Below are positions 30,428 to 38,400 of a stretch of DNA of 38,400 nucleotides, in pieces. The stretch covers positions 1 through 38,400 of the forward strand of contig JALHFX010000040.1 in NCBI GenBank assembly GCA_022837595.1, read 5' to 3'. The stretch is from Propionibacterium sp. (GTDB lineage: Bacteria; Actinomycetota; Actinomycetes; Propionibacteriales; Propionibacteriaceae). Numbering within the stretch: position 1 is the stretch's first letter; every line of letters starts with the position of its first letter. Below the pieces are notes generated by a model. It had not been told where the DNA came from and searched no databases. It saw only the letters and a program-made list of their open reading frames with translations. A program made the position numbers and the translations under genes.

Positions 30428-30952
30428 GTGTCCGAGACTCAGACCGAAGACATCGAAGTAACCAACACCACGCCGTTCGTGGACGACGAGAACCGCGAGA
30501 TCGCCTATCGCGCTGACTCCGCGGCCTCTGCGCAGGCCGCCTCAAGTTCGCGTCCGTCGGTGATCGCGCCCGGCCAGGGCACCGGTCGCCGCAAGGAAGC
30601 CGTCGCACGCGTCCGCCTGGTGCCGGGCACCGGCAGCTGGTCGATCAACGGCCGCACCCTGGAGGAATACTTCCCGAACAAGGTCCACCAACAGTCGGTC
30701 AACGAGCCCTTTGTGACCGCGGGTGTGGTGGATTCCTACGACGTGATCGCGCGCATCAACGGCGGCGGCGTGACCGGCCAGGCCGGGGCGCTTCGCCTTG
30801 GTATCGCCCGGGCACTCAACGCCATCGACACTGAGGCCAGTCGTCCTGCCCTGAAGAAGGCAGGCCTGTTGACCCGCGATGCTCGCATCAAGGAACGCAA
30901 GAAGGCCGGACTCAAGAAGGCCCGCAAGGCTCCGCAGTACTCGAAGCGCTGA
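30428..30952 (+). CDS. rpsI: 30S ribosomal protein S9 with N-terminal extension
   Basis: S9's C-terminal Arg contacts the P-site tRNA anticodon. From GTG 30428 the product is 174 residues. An acidic and Ala-rich extension of about 45 residues comes first, then the core (GTGRRKEAVARVRLVPGTGS, INGGGVTGQAGALRLGIARAL), ending in KKARKAPQYSKR, the invariant C-terminal motif. GAGGA at 30416-30420 fits this start. A GTG at 30398 would overlap the rplM stop by 4 bases and add ten residues. Such N-terminal extensions are normal for actinobacterial S9. Confidence 0.96.
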   Translation: MSETQTEDIEVTNTTPFVDDENREIAYRADSAASAQAASSSRPSVIAPGQGTGRRKEAVARVRLVPGTGSWSINGRTLEEYFPNKVHQQSVNEPFVTAGVVDSYDVIARINGGGVTGQAGALRLGIARALNAIDTEASRPALKKAGLLTRDARIKERKKAGLKKARKAPQYSKR

Positions 30953-30977
30953 GCTTCAGTATTCGCCTGCACGCGAG

Positions 30978-31007
30978 CAGCCGACCACTTCGGTGGTCGG
31001 CTGTTTT
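30978..31007 (+). terminator. Intrinsic terminator after rpsI
   Basis: CAGCCGACCAC (30978-30988) and GTGGTCGGCTG (30993-31003) form a perfect 11-bp stem closed by a TTCG tetraloop and followed by TTTT. An outer GCACGC/GCGTGC pair can extend the structure. It separates rplM-rpsI from glmM. Confidence 0.9.
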
Positions 31008-31074
31008 GCGTGCAACCCGCGTCCAACGATGCCCCACAGCGGAGCCCCGTTTTCGCAGCAGAGCGACGGGCCAT

Positions 31075-31080
31075 TACGCT
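31075..31080 (+). promoter_or_regulatory. Possible -10 of a leaderless glmM message
   Basis: TACGCT (31075-31080) ends eight bases before the glmM ATG, and no ribosome binding site lies between. The arrangement fits a leaderless transcript as often seen in actinobacteria. No -35 was recognised. Confidence 0.3.
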
Positions 31081-31088
31081 TGGCGCTT

Positions 31089-32444
31089 ATGGCTCGACTA
31101 TTTGGAACCGACGGGGTGCGTGGTGTCGCCAACGCCGACCTCACCGCTGAACTCGCGATGGAATTATCTGCGGCGGCTGCCAAGGTGCTTGGTGAGGCGC
31201 GTGCGTTCGCTGATCGACGTCCCACGGCCTTGGTCGGACGCGATACCCGCATCTCGGGAGAGATGCTCTCCGCGGCGGTGAACGCCGGGCTGGCGAGCAC
31301 CGGGGTGGACGTCATCGACGTGGGCGTCATCCCGACCCCCGGGCTGGCCTATCTCGTGAACACCCAAAACACCGACCTGGGTGTGATGTTGTCGGCATCA
31401 CATAATCCGATGCCCGACAACGGCATCAAGTTTTTCCAGCGCGGCGGCGTGAAGCTCGATGATTCGATTGAGGACTCCATCGAAGAACGACTCAACGAGA
31501 ACTGGGAGCGGCCGATCGCCGGCGCGGTTGGACGGATCAGCAGCGATCAGGCTCATGTCTTGCGCCAGAGCTATATCGATGCCTTGGTGGCCAGCCTGGA
31601 AGGCACCCGCCTGGACGGACTGAAGATCGTCATCGACGCGGCCAACGGCGCGGCGTCATTCACTGCGGTGCCGGCCTTCGAGGCGAGCGGTGCCACGGTC
31701 GTGGGTATCCACGATGCGCCCGATGGCCTCAACATCAACGAGAATGCAGGATCGACGCACCTGGGGGCGCTCCAGGCTGCCGTCGTCGAGCATGGTGCCG
31801 ATCTGGGTATTGCTTTGGACGGTGACGCCGACCGCTGTTTGGCTGTGGACGCGACCGGCGCGGTCGTCGATGGCGACCACATCATGGCGATCCTGGCGCT
31901 CGACCTGAAAGAACAGGGCAGGCTGCACAACAACACCCTGGTTGCCACGATCATGAGCAACCTTGGGTTGATCAACGCGATGCGCGAGAACGGCATCCAA
32001 GTCGAACAGACTCGGGTTGGAGATCGTTATGTGCTGGAGGCTATGGCCCAGAATGGCTTCACCCTCGGTGGTGAGCAGTCCGGGCACGTGATCATCAGCG
32101 AGTATGCGAATACCGGCGATGGCGTTTTGACCGGTTTGCATGTCGCAGCGCGGGTGGCGCGCTGCGGACGCTCACTGGCCGAATTGGCCTCGGTGATGAC
32201 GACCCTGCCTCAAGTGATGATCAATGTGCCCAATGTCGACAAGATGCGCGCAGGTATCGATCCAGAGATCATCCGCGCTGTGACCCAAGCGAATAACATG
32301 CTGGGTACCAGTGGGCGGGTGGTTTTGCGTCCGTCGGGAACCGAGCCGCTCGTCCGCGTCATGGTCGAGGCAGCAACGACTCAGGACGCCCAGCACGTGG
32401 CCGAACAGCTGGCCGAGGTGGTCGCGAATCGCCTCACGCTCTAG
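31089..32444 (+). CDS. glmM: Phosphoglucosamine mutase
   Basis: Converts glucosamine-6-phosphate to glucosamine-1-phosphate on the way to UDP-N-acetylglucosamine for peptidoglycan. The 451-residue protein begins MARLFGTDGVRGVANADL. It has the phosphoserine loop LSASHNPMPDNGIKFF (S104), the metal site DGDADRC (D244, D246, D248), the sugar loop GGEQSGHVI and the phosphate loop RPSGTEPLVRVMVEA. The frame is open much further upstream, into rpsI and the terminator, and that part is rejected. It works directly after glmS, which lies 1.1 kb downstream beyond coaA. Confidence 0.97.
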   Translation: MARLFGTDGVRGVANADLTAELAMELSAAAAKVLGEARAFADRRPTALVGRDTRISGEMLSAAVNAGLASTGVDVIDVGVIPTPGLAYLVNTQNTDLGVMLSASHNPMPDNGIKFFQRGGVKLDDSIEDSIEERLNENWERPIAGAVGRISSDQAHVLRQSYIDALVASLEGTRLDGLKIVIDAANGAASFTAVPAFEASGATVVGIHDAPDGLNINENAGSTHLGALQAAVVEHGADLGIALDGDADRCLAVDATGAVVDGDHIMAILALDLKEQGRLHNNTLVATIMSNLGLINAMRENGIQVEQTRVGDRYVLEAMAQNGFTLGGEQSGHVIISEYANTGDGVLTGLHVAARVARCGRSLAELASVMTTLPQVMINVPNVDKMRAGIDPEIIRAVTQANNMLGTSGRVVLRPSGTEPLVRVMVEAATTQDAQHVAEQLAEVVANRLTL

Positions 32445-32454
32445 GGTCAGGATT

Positions 32455-32493
32455 CGTCCAGCGTCATGGTCATCGAGTCGTTGACGCTGGACG
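32455..32493. terminator. Bidirectional hairpin between glmM and coaA
   Basis: CGTCCAGCGTCA (32455-32466) and TGACGCTGGACG (32482-32493) are perfectly complementary over 12 bases with a 15-base loop. The genes on either side converge and end within 11 and 8 bases of it. No T-run is present on either strand. Confidence 0.6.
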
Positions 32494-32500
32494 ACGCGGG

Positions 32501-33424
32501 TCAGATCCGTCGGATCCGCACCTCGGAGATCACATGGTCGCTGCCCTTGCGTAAAATCGCGGTGGCGCGTTCGCGGGTCGGTTCGATGTTTTCGATCAGA
32601 TTCGGTTTGTTGATCGCATCCCAGACCTCGTTGGCTTGCGCTACTGCCTCTTCATCGGACAGTTCGGCATAGGCACGGAAGAAGCTTGTCGGTTCCCGGA
32701 ATGCGGTGTCGCGAAGCGCCATGAAACGTGCCACATACCAATCGCGAATGTCGGACTCATCGGCGTCCACATAGACGGAGAAATCGAAGAAATCGCTGAC
32801 CGCCAGGTCTCCTCGTCCCGACGGTGCGGGTTGCAGCACGTTGAGGCCTTCGACGATCAAAATGTCGGGATTGGTAACCGTGATCTGCTGGTCGGTAACG
32901 ATGTCGTAAATGACATGCGAGTAAACCGGCGCTTTCACGTCAGCTTTTCCAGATTTCACGGCGATCACGAAATCCAGTAATGCCCGGCGGTCGTAGCTTT
33001 CCGGAAAGCCTTTCCGGTCGAGAATGCCGCGTTCTTCCAGCACGGCGTTCGGGTACAGGAAACCGTCGGTGGTGACCAATTCGACGCGCGGCCGGCCTGC
33101 CGATTGCCGCAGGAGTTCTTGTAGTAGACGCGCTGAGGTCGACTTTCCGACGGCAACCGAGCCGGCCACGCCGATGATGAACGGAGTCCGGGTGGGGGCG
33201 ATTTTCAAGAAGCCGTAGGAGTCGGCATAGAGCTGATCATGGTTGATCCGGTAGAGATTCAGTAATTCGGCCAATGGGAGATAGACCTCGGCGACATCGC
33301 GCTCATCGGTCGGATCCTGGAGACCCCGCAGCCTGGCCACGGTCGCTGAATCAAGCGTCAGCTGTCCGTTTGTTGCAAGATCTGCCCACGCTTGGCGCAG
33401 CAGGCTCACCCACGGGCTGCTCAC
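32501..33424 (-). CDS. coaA: Pantothenate kinase, type I
   Basis: Phosphorylates pantothenate, the first and controlling step of coenzyme A synthesis. The 307-residue protein has the P-loop GVAGSVAVGKS (85-95), the TTDGFLYPN segment, RKGFPESYDRRALL, and PVYSHVIYDIV. It also has VEGLNVLQ and DFFDFSVYVDADE, all typical of the bacterial CoaA family with feedback by CoA. It starts with GTG 33424. It is the only minus-strand gene between glmM and glmS. Functionally it links to acpS, which uses CoA. Confidence 0.97.
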   Translation of the reverse strand: MSSPWVSLLRQAWADLATNGQLTLDSATVARLRGLQDPTDERDVAEVYLPLAELLNLYRINHDQLYADSYGFLKIAPTRTPFIIGVAGSVAVGKSTSARLLQELLRQSAGRPRVELVTTDGFLYPNAVLEERGILDRKGFPESYDRRALLDFVIAVKSGKADVKAPVYSHVIYDIVTDQQITVTNPDILIVEGLNVLQPAPSGRGDLAVSDFFDFSVYVDADESDIRDWYVARFMALRDTAFREPTSFFRAYAELSDEEAVAQANEVWDAINKPNLIENIEPTRERATAILRKGSDHVISEVRIRRI

Positions 33425-33548
33425 GGCAACTGACCCGGTTGTTTTGACATGCCGGAAAGCCTAGCGGGCACCGGAGTGTTAAGCGGTGGCATTCGACTCG
33501 CAGCCTCCCCGCGCCCGATGTGTGTATCAGATGTCATGGGGCGTTAGT

Positions 33549-33554
33549 TATGAT
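33549..33554 (+). promoter_or_regulatory. -10 element of a probably leaderless glmS message
   Basis: TATGAT matches the -10 consensus at 5 of 6 positions and ends seven bases before the glmS ATG, so transcription would begin at or next to the start codon. No ribosome binding site is present. No -35 match is obvious at 16-18 bases. Confidence 0.5.
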
Positions 33555-33561
33555 GCTCTTC

Positions 33562-35409
33562 ATGTGCGGAATCATTGGTTACGTCGGGCCCCGCGACGCG
33601 CGTGAGGTCATCATTGCGGGACTGCGGCGCTTGGAATACCGCGGATACGATTCGGCAGGTATCGCAGTCGTGGCCGATGGCCGCCTGAGCGTTGCCAAGA
33701 AGGCCGGCAAACTCGCCAACCTCGAAGCCGAGCTCGCCACTATCGATTTCCCCGTTGCACACCAGGGCATCGGGCACACTCGGTGGGCGACGCATGGTGG
33801 CCCCACCGACGAGAATGCGCATCCACACGTTTCGGCTGACGGACGTGTGGCCGTTGTGCACAACGGCATCATTGAAAACTTCTCCGATCTGCGTGCTGAG
33901 CTGAGCAATGCCGGTGTTGAGTTCAAATCCGAAACCGATACCGAGGTAGCCGCCCATCTACTCGCCGCCGAACTGCTCGGAGCAGACACCCTGATGGACG
34001 CGATGCGCGCCGTCGTCAAGCGTCTGGACGGCGCTTTCACCCTCGTCGCTGTCGACATCGCTGGGTCCGGTGAGGTCGTTGCTGCTCGCCGCAATTCGCC
34101 ATTGGTTGTTGGGGTCGGTGAAGGTGAAAACTTCGTGGCCTCCGACGTGCTCGCCTTCATTGAGCACACTCGCGACGTTGTCGAGCTCGGGCAGGATCAG
34201 ATCGTCCGCATCACCGCCGACGAGATCGAGGTCATCGGTTTCGACGGTCAACCTGCCGAGACCACGCGCTACCACGTCGATTGGGATACCTCGGCGGCGG
34301 AGAAGTCCGGTTTCGACTGGTTCATGCGCAAGGAGATCTTCGAGCAGCCTCGTGCGGTCGCCGATACTCTGCTCGGCCGCTTCAACACCAAAGGCGAGCT
34401 GGTGCTCGACGAGATGCGAGGTATCTCACCCGAGGACCTGCGCCGCATCAACAAGATCGTCATCGTCGCATGCGGTACCGCATATTACGCGGGCATGGTC
34501 GCCAAATACGCCATCGAGCACTGGACGCGGGTGGCATGCGAGGTCGAAGTGGCCTCCGAATTCCGCTACCGCGATCCGATCATCGATCCTCAGACACTGG
34601 TGGTGACGATCAGCCAGTCCGGTGAGACCGCTGACACCCTGATGGCCATTCGGCACGCCCGAGTGCAGGGGGCCAAGGTGATCGCCATCTGCAATACCAA
34701 CGGGGCGACGATTCCGCGCGAATCCGACGCAGTCATCTACACCCATGCGGGTCCCGAGATTGGCGTGGCTTCCACCAAGGGATTCCTCACTCAGCTCGTC
34801 GCCTGCTACCTGCTGGGTCTTTACCTGGCACAGGTGCGCGGTATGAAGTATGCGGATGAGATCCGCATCATCACCGATGAGTTGGAGCGCACCCCCGCGA
34901 TGGTCCAGCAGATGCTCGACGGCGCGGAACGCATCTACGCGTTGGCGCATAGTCTTGCCGAGGCCGGAGACTTCATCTTCCTGGGGCGCCATGTCGGCTA
35001 CCCGGTGGCACTCGAAGGTGCGTTGAAGCTCAAGGAGATCGCCTATCAGCATGCGGAGGGCTTCGCAGCCGGCGAGCTCAAGCATGGCGCGATCGCGATC
35101 ATTGAGCCTGATATGCCCGTCTTCGTGGTCGTTCCCCCGGAGGGCCGCGACCAGCTGCGCGATAAGGTGCTCAGCAACATCAAGGAAGTCAAGGCGCGGG
35201 GCGCGTACACGATCGTCCTGGCCGAGGAGCGCGATAAGCAGATCAGTGAGGACGCTGATGTGATCATCCGGCTGCCGCATCTATCGACGCTGCTGCAGCC
35301 GCTGGTGGCGACCGTTCCGCTGCAACTGTTCGCCTGCGAGCTGGCGACCGTGTTGGGTCACGATGTTGACCAGCCGCGCAACTTGGCGAAGTCTGTCACC
35401 GTCGAGTGA
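33562..35409 (+). CDS. glmS: Glutamine-fructose-6-phosphate aminotransferase
   Basis: Makes glucosamine-6-phosphate from fructose-6-phosphate and glutamine, the entry step of amino-sugar synthesis. From ATG 33562 the 615-residue protein begins MCGIIGYVGPRDAREV, with Cys2 as the glutaminase nucleophile after Met removal. It contains the glutaminase segments RRLEYRGYDSAGIAV, GIGHTRWATHGGPTDENAHPH and VVHNGIIENF. Two SIS sugar-binding domains follow (about 290-430 and 465-600) and it ends LAKSVTVE. In-frame upstream starts are rejected because Cys2 must follow the initiator. I saw no glmS ribozyme before it. AcpS follows after 7 bases. Confidence 0.98.
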   Translation: MCGIIGYVGPRDAREVIIAGLRRLEYRGYDSAGIAVVADGRLSVAKKAGKLANLEAELATIDFPVAHQGIGHTRWATHGGPTDENAHPHVSADGRVAVVHNGIIENFSDLRAELSNAGVEFKSETDTEVAAHLLAAELLGADTLMDAMRAVVKRLDGAFTLVAVDIAGSGEVVAARRNSPLVVGVGEGENFVASDVLAFIEHTRDVVELGQDQIVRITADEIEVIGFDGQPAETTRYHVDWDTSAAEKSGFDWFMRKEIFEQPRAVADTLLGRFNTKGELVLDEMRGISPEDLRRINKIVIVACGTAYYAGMVAKYAIEHWTRVACEVEVASEFRYRDPIIDPQTLVVTISQSGETADTLMAIRHARVQGAKVIAICNTNGATIPRESDAVIYTHAGPEIGVASTKGFLTQLVACYLLGLYLAQVRGMKYADEIRIITDELERTPAMVQQMLDGAERIYALAHSLAEAGDFIFLGRHVGYPVALEGALKLKEIAYQHAEGFAAGELKHGAIAIIEPDMPVFVVVPPEGRDQLRDKVLSNIKEVKARGAYTIVLAEERDKQISEDADVIIRLPHLSTLLQPLVATVPLQLFACELATVLGHDVDQPRNLAKSVTVE

Positions 35410-35416
35410 GTCAAGC

Positions 35417-35791
35417 GTGATCATCGGCCTCGGGGTGGACATCTGTCAGGTTGACCGCCTGACAGCGATGCTGGAGCGTCGCCCCGGGCTGATGGCTCGG
35501 CTGTTCACGGACGCCGAAGTGCGCACCCCGGATGGCAAACCACGATCCGGGGAGTCGTTAGCGGCGCGGTTTTGCGCAAAAGAAGCGCTCGCCAAAGCAC
35601 TCGGCTCGCCGGGCGGAATGAGCTGGTTGGACGCCGAGGTAACGACATTGCCCAACGGGGCACCTGAGCTTGTCATTCGCGGTACGGTTGCCGCGAGAGC
35701 CGCTGAATGCGAAGTGGCGAAGATCCACCTGTCGCTGAGCCATGATGGCGGATTGGCAACGGCATTTGTCATTTGTGAGGGGAAAACGTGA
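35417..35791 (+). CDS. acpS: Holo-[acyl-carrier-protein] synthase
   Basis: Transfers 4'-phosphopantetheine from CoA to acyl carrier protein. The 124-residue product has the two signature blocks: GLGVDICQVDRL with metal ligand D8, and RFCAKEALAKALG with E56. Length is exact for the family. The start is GTG 35417, 7 bases after glmS; the stop overlaps the nnr start by 4 bases (GTGA). The glmS-acpS-nnr order is common in actinobacteria. Confidence 0.96.
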   Translation: MIIGLGVDICQVDRLTAMLERRPGLMARLFTDAEVRTPDGKPRSGESLAARFCAKEALAKALGSPGGMSWLDAEVTTLPNGAPELVIRGTVAARAAECEVAKIHLSLSHDGGLATAFVICEGKT

Positions 35792-37239
35792 TCGGGATTC
35801 AGCCTGTCGACAAGATCCGCGCCGCCGAAGAGGAATTCGCTAAAGAAAACCCCGACGTCAACCTGATGCTACGCGCAGCCGATGCGGTGGCCGAACTCGC
35901 TGAACGGATGGCCCCCGAAGGTCCCATCCTGGTGGCGGTGGGCCCCGGCAACAACGGCGGCGACGGACTGTTCGCAGCCCGAAAGCTGGTTCGGGACGGC
36001 CGCAGACAGGTGATGGTCTGGCTGGTAACAGGAAAAGGTCATGCGCAAGGCATCGTCGCGGCGCGACAGGTCGGCATCCGTTTCCTCGATGATCTCGACG
36101 TCGGCAGGCTGCTGCCCGATGTCTCCTTGGTGATCGACGCAATCACCGGTATCGGCGGTCGTGCCGGGCTGCCGCAGAATGCCCAGTGGTTCGCCGAGAT
36201 GTGCGATGTCTTGAAGCTGCCGGTGTTGGCCGTCGATATCCCCTCCGGGCTGGCAGCCGAGGACCATCATCGTCCCGAGCATGTGCTGGCGGCCACCCGA
36301 ACGATCACTTTCGAGGCCCCCAAGCTCTGTCATCTTGCACAACCCGCCGCCAGTGCTTGCGGTGATGTTCAGGTGGCGAAGCTCGGCGTTGAATTGCCGC
36401 GCTCAAATCTGCGTCAAATGCAACGCGTGGATGTCGCCCGTTGGTGGCCATGGCCGACTCCCTTTGCCGACAAGTATTCTCGCGGTGTCTTGGGAGTGGA
36501 CACCGGTTCGAATCGTTACCCGGGCGCCGCGGTGCTCTCGGTCACCGGGGCGGTTTACGCAGGCGCGGGAATGGTGCGGTTCACCGGAGCAGAACGGCTC
36601 GCCGATCTTGTCTTGCGTGAGCTTCCCTCCGTGACCGTCAGCCCGGGGCGGGTGCAGGCTTGGCTCGCTGGCTGCGGTTGGAGCGATGAGGGATCCGCAG
36701 AGCGCTTCGGCCCGATGATCGAATCCGGAGTGCCGCTGGTGATCGATGCGGACGCACTCTTCCACATGCCCAAGAAGCTTCCTGCGGGATCGCTTCTCAC
36801 CCCGCATGCCGGTGAGTTGGCGCGAGTATTGGGGATCACACGACGCGAGGTCGAGGACGATCCGGTCGGCAAGGCCTACGAAGCAGCCGAGCGCTGGGAG
36901 GCGACGGTGCTGTTGAAGGGTGCCACCCAGTACATTGCCAATCCCTATCTGGAGCGGGTCACGCTCGCGATCGCCGGCCCGCCGTGGTCGGCGCAGGCAG
37001 GTTCGGGCGATGTTCTCGCGGGTATCTGCGGTGCACTTCTGGCGGCCGGGCTCGAGGCGCCCAAGGCGGCCGCACTGGCTGCCTCGGTGCAGGCGATGGC
37101 GGCTGCGAAGAAGCCGGGACCGTTCCCGCCAGATGTTGTCGCGCAGGCGATCCCCGACGTCGTGGTGCAGTTGGCAGAGTTGAGTAATCAGCCGGTCTTG
37201 GCCGGTGAGCTGACGCCCAAGTCGATTGCCGCTGAGTAG
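35788..37239 (+). CDS. nnr: Bifunctional NAD(P)H-hydrate epimerase / ADP-dependent dehydratase
   Basis: Repairs hydrated, inactive NADH and NADPH. The 483-residue protein joins an N-terminal YjeF_N epimerase domain (about 1-205; GPGNNGGDGL at 52-61, catalytic-type D117 in VIDAITGIGG) to a C-terminal ribokinase-like dehydratase domain (about 225-480). The dehydratase domain has GVLGVDTGSNRYPGAAVLSV, LTPHAGELARVLG and GSGDVLAGI with D408. The usual GTGD motif has Ser in place of Thr. It overlaps acpS by 4 bases. Its last 52 bases overlap the end of the opposite-strand glycosyltransferase gene. Confidence 0.95.
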   Translation: MIGIQPVDKIRAAEEEFAKENPDVNLMLRAADAVAELAERMAPEGPILVAVGPGNNGGDGLFAARKLVRDGRRQVMVWLVTGKGHAQGIVAARQVGIRFLDDLDVGRLLPDVSLVIDAITGIGGRAGLPQNAQWFAEMCDVLKLPVLAVDIPSGLAAEDHHRPEHVLAATRTITFEAPKLCHLAQPAASACGDVQVAKLGVELPRSNLRQMQRVDVARWWPWPTPFADKYSRGVLGVDTGSNRYPGAAVLSVTGAVYAGAGMVRFTGAERLADLVLRELPSVTVSPGRVQAWLAGCGWSDEGSAERFGPMIESGVPLVIDADALFHMPKKLPAGSLLTPHAGELARVLGITRREVEDDPVGKAYEAAERWEATVLLKGATQYIANPYLERVTLAIAGPPWSAQAGSGDVLAGICGALLAAGLEAPKAAALAASVQAMAAAKKPGPFPPDVVAQAIPDVVVQLAELSNQPVLAGELTPKSIAAE

Positions 37240-38324
37240 TAATCCAGCAGTTGGTTGCAGAGCTTCGGCCACGTCCGGTCTTCGACTCGAGCGCGGGCGG
37301 TCTGGCCGAAGCTCGTCCGCTTGAAGCTGTCGCCGACCAGGTCACTGACTTGGTGGCGAAGCATCTCGAGGTCACCGGGAGTATAGAGCCAGCCGGTATG
37401 TGACGGATCGACCAAATCGATAGGACCACCACGGCGCGGCGCAATAGCCGGTAACCCGCTGGCCTGCGCTTCCTGGATGGTCTGGCAGAAGGTTTCTGAT
37501 TCGCCAGGATGGACGAACAGATCCAGCGAGGCGAGGAAGCGTGGCAGCTCGTCCCCAGCCTTCATGCCCACGAAGATCGCCTCAGGTAGTGCTGTCTCGA
37601 GATCGGCGCGCAACGGACCATCGCCGATGATCACCAGTCGGGCGCCAGGCAGATCAGCGAGCACATGCAAATCTTGGACCTGCTTCTCAGGCGCCAGGCG
37701 TCCCATATAGCCGATGACGACCTCGCCGTTTGGCGCCCAGGAGTCGTGCAGTTGCTGATCGCGTTTGTCCGGGTGGAAGCGTTCGGTATCGACACCTCGT
37801 CCCCAAACATCGACCCGAGAAAAGCCGTGGGAGATCAGCTGGTCGCGAGTGAAAGTCGAGGGCGCCAGATTGATGGTCGCCATATTGTGCACTTTGCGCA
37901 GGTGGCGCCAGAAGATGGGCTCGGCGGCCGGGTAGCCATACTGCACCGCATAGCGCGGTACCTCGGTCTGGTAAAGGGCAACGCTCGGAATGCCCAGTTC
38001 GGCAGCGGCCATCACGCCTTTCGAACCGAGGATGACCGGTGCAGCCAAGTGCACGACATCGGGTGCGAAATCTGCCAATAGCTTGTGCACCGAATTGGCT
38101 GAGGTTGCTGATAGCCGCATATCGGGGTACCAAGGCAGATAGAGAGAAGCAGTGGTCGCCACGGGAAAACCCGCGTAGCTTTCGGGGACCCCGCGGGGAT
38201 CGTTGGGGGCGATGACCAGAGCCTCGTGGCCGGTCTCGCGAAGATGCTCCAAGACCCGTAGTACAGAGTTGGTTACGCCGTTGACTGACGGCAGGAAGCT
38301 TTCGGCTACAAACCCAACTCGCAC
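37188..38324 (-). CDS. GT4-family glycosyltransferase, mannosyltransferase-like
   Basis: The 378-residue protein is a GT-B retaining glycosyltransferase. The N-terminus MRVGFVAESFLPSVNGVTNS carries the Gly/Asn acceptor loop of the GDP-mannose-dependent alpha-mannosyltransferases (MgtA/PimB-like). The C-terminal domain has GRGVDTERFHP, GYMGRLAPEKQV, GDGPLRADLE and the E-x7-E motif at E277 and E285 (GESETFCQTIQEAQASGLP). Glycolipid or lipoglycan mannosylation is the likely role by family resemblance only. The start is GTG 38324, three bases after the stop of an upstream open frame, so it may be the second gene of an operon entering from the right. Its 3' end overlaps nnr antisense by 52 bases. 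Confidence 0.9.
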   Translation of the reverse strand: MRVGFVAESFLPSVNGVTNSVLRVLEHLRETGHEALVIAPNDPRGVPESYAGFPVATTASLYLPWYPDMRLSATSANSVHKLLADFAPDVVHLAAPVILGSKGVMAAAELGIPSVALYQTEVPRYAVQYGYPAAEPIFWRHLRKVHNMATINLAPSTFTRDQLISHGFSRVDVWGRGVDTERFHPDKRDQQLHDSWAPNGEVVIGYMGRLAPEKQVQDLHVLADLPGARLVIIGDGPLRADLETALPEAIFVGMKAGDELPRFLASLDLFVHPGESETFCQTIQEAQASGLPAIAPRRGGPIDLVDPSHTGWLYTPGDLEMLRHQVSDLVGDSFKRTSFGQTARARVEDRTWPKLCNQLLDYYSAAIDLGVSSPAKTG

Positions 38325-38327
38325 AAC

Positions 38328-38399
38328 TCACAGTCTAGGTTGCCCGGGCAGGTTGTCGGGCACGGCCGGGGGCATGTCGCCAAGACCGCAGCTGGTTGG
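38328..38399 (-). CDS. Possible 3' end of an upstream gene (partial, unknown)
   Basis: On the minus strand an open frame enters from the right edge and ends TGA at 38330-38328, three bases before the glycosyltransferase start. The 23 visible codons (CGLGDMPPAVPDNLPGQPRL at the end) have mostly G or C in third position, and tight spacing suggests an operon. No family can be recognised from so short a tail. Confidence 0.4.
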   Translation of the reverse strand, partial: PTSCGLGDMPPAVPDNLPGQPRL

Positions 38400-38400
38400 G

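Noticed and set aside
33425..33561. glmS ribozyme before glmS
   Set aside because: The spacer is only 137 bases, shared with the divergent coaA, and shows a leaderless promoter arrangement with no room for the ribozyme.
34426..35280. Long open frame on the minus strand inside glmS (284 codons)
   Set aside because: It lies wholly antisense to a gene with unmistakable GlmS motifs. High-GC codon use routinely leaves such open shadows, and no protein family motif is visible.
36403..37272. Long minus-strand open frame inside nnr (289 codons)
   Set aside because: Antisense shadow of nnr with no recognisable domain; the real minus-strand gene there is the glycosyltransferase ending at 37188 in another frame.

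Overview
The window is a high-GC bacterial chromosome segment, almost certainly from an actinobacterium and probably from the Propionibacteriaceae or a close relative. The evidence is the S10-spc-alpha ribosomal layout with actinobacterial tails on S3, L4, L17 and S9, the four-cysteine S14, an RpfB-type resuscitation factor, and a superoxide dismutase that, from memory, closely resembles the Propionibacterium shermanii enzyme. Frequent GTG starts, 4-bp start/stop overlaps and several starts lying just behind a -10-like hexamer (leaderless style) fit the same group.

Region 1 (1-12623, + strand) carries the end of rpsJ, then rplC-rplD-rplW-rplB-rpsS-rplV-rpsC-rplP-rpmC-rpsQ, then rplN-rplX-rplE-rpsN-rpsH-rplF-rplR-rpsE-rpmD-rplO. 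A strong terminator follows, and then secY-adk-map as a separate unit with its own candidate promoter. A small YciI-like gene lies opposite at 12684-12971. Region 2 (13211-16981, + strand) is infA-rpmJ-rpsM-rpsK-rpsD-rpoA-rplQ, closed by a strong terminator. It has a structured rpmJ-rpsM leader and a GC-rich hairpin between rpsD and rpoA.

Region 3 (17041-29838) is about 13 kb of mixed cell-envelope, stress and RNA-modification genes between rplQ and rplM. It holds a GT4 glycosyltransferase coupled to a transglutaminase-like protein with no catalytic cysteine, and two adjacent, related secreted muralytic proteins (RpfB type, and a paralogue with a different lysozyme-like end). It also holds sodA, a CsbD-like protein, the overlapping trio trmB-truA-methyltransferase, a YccF membrane protein, an EF-G2-type GTPase, and a membrane acyltransferase with a SGNH domain. 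Two large near-perfect palindromes of one family sit in two convergent junctions here (18936-19003 and 25462-25525). They differ at three positions per arm, and every difference is compensated in the other arm.

Region 4 (29857-38400) has rplM-rpsI, glmM, coaA (opposite strand), glmS-acpS-nnr, and a convergent GT4 mannosyltransferase-like gene overlapping nnr by 52 bp. rplM as given is broken: codons for a conserved segment of about 14 residues are missing and the frame shifts. glmS and glmM feed UDP-GlcNAc synthesis, coaA and acpS supply and use CoA for acyl carrier protein, and nnr repairs damaged NAD(P)H. The most useful leads are the palindrome family, the rplM lesion, the domain-swapped muralytic pair and the GT/transglutaminase-like pair. 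No CRISPR array, tRNA, rRNA, insertion sequence or phage gene was seen.
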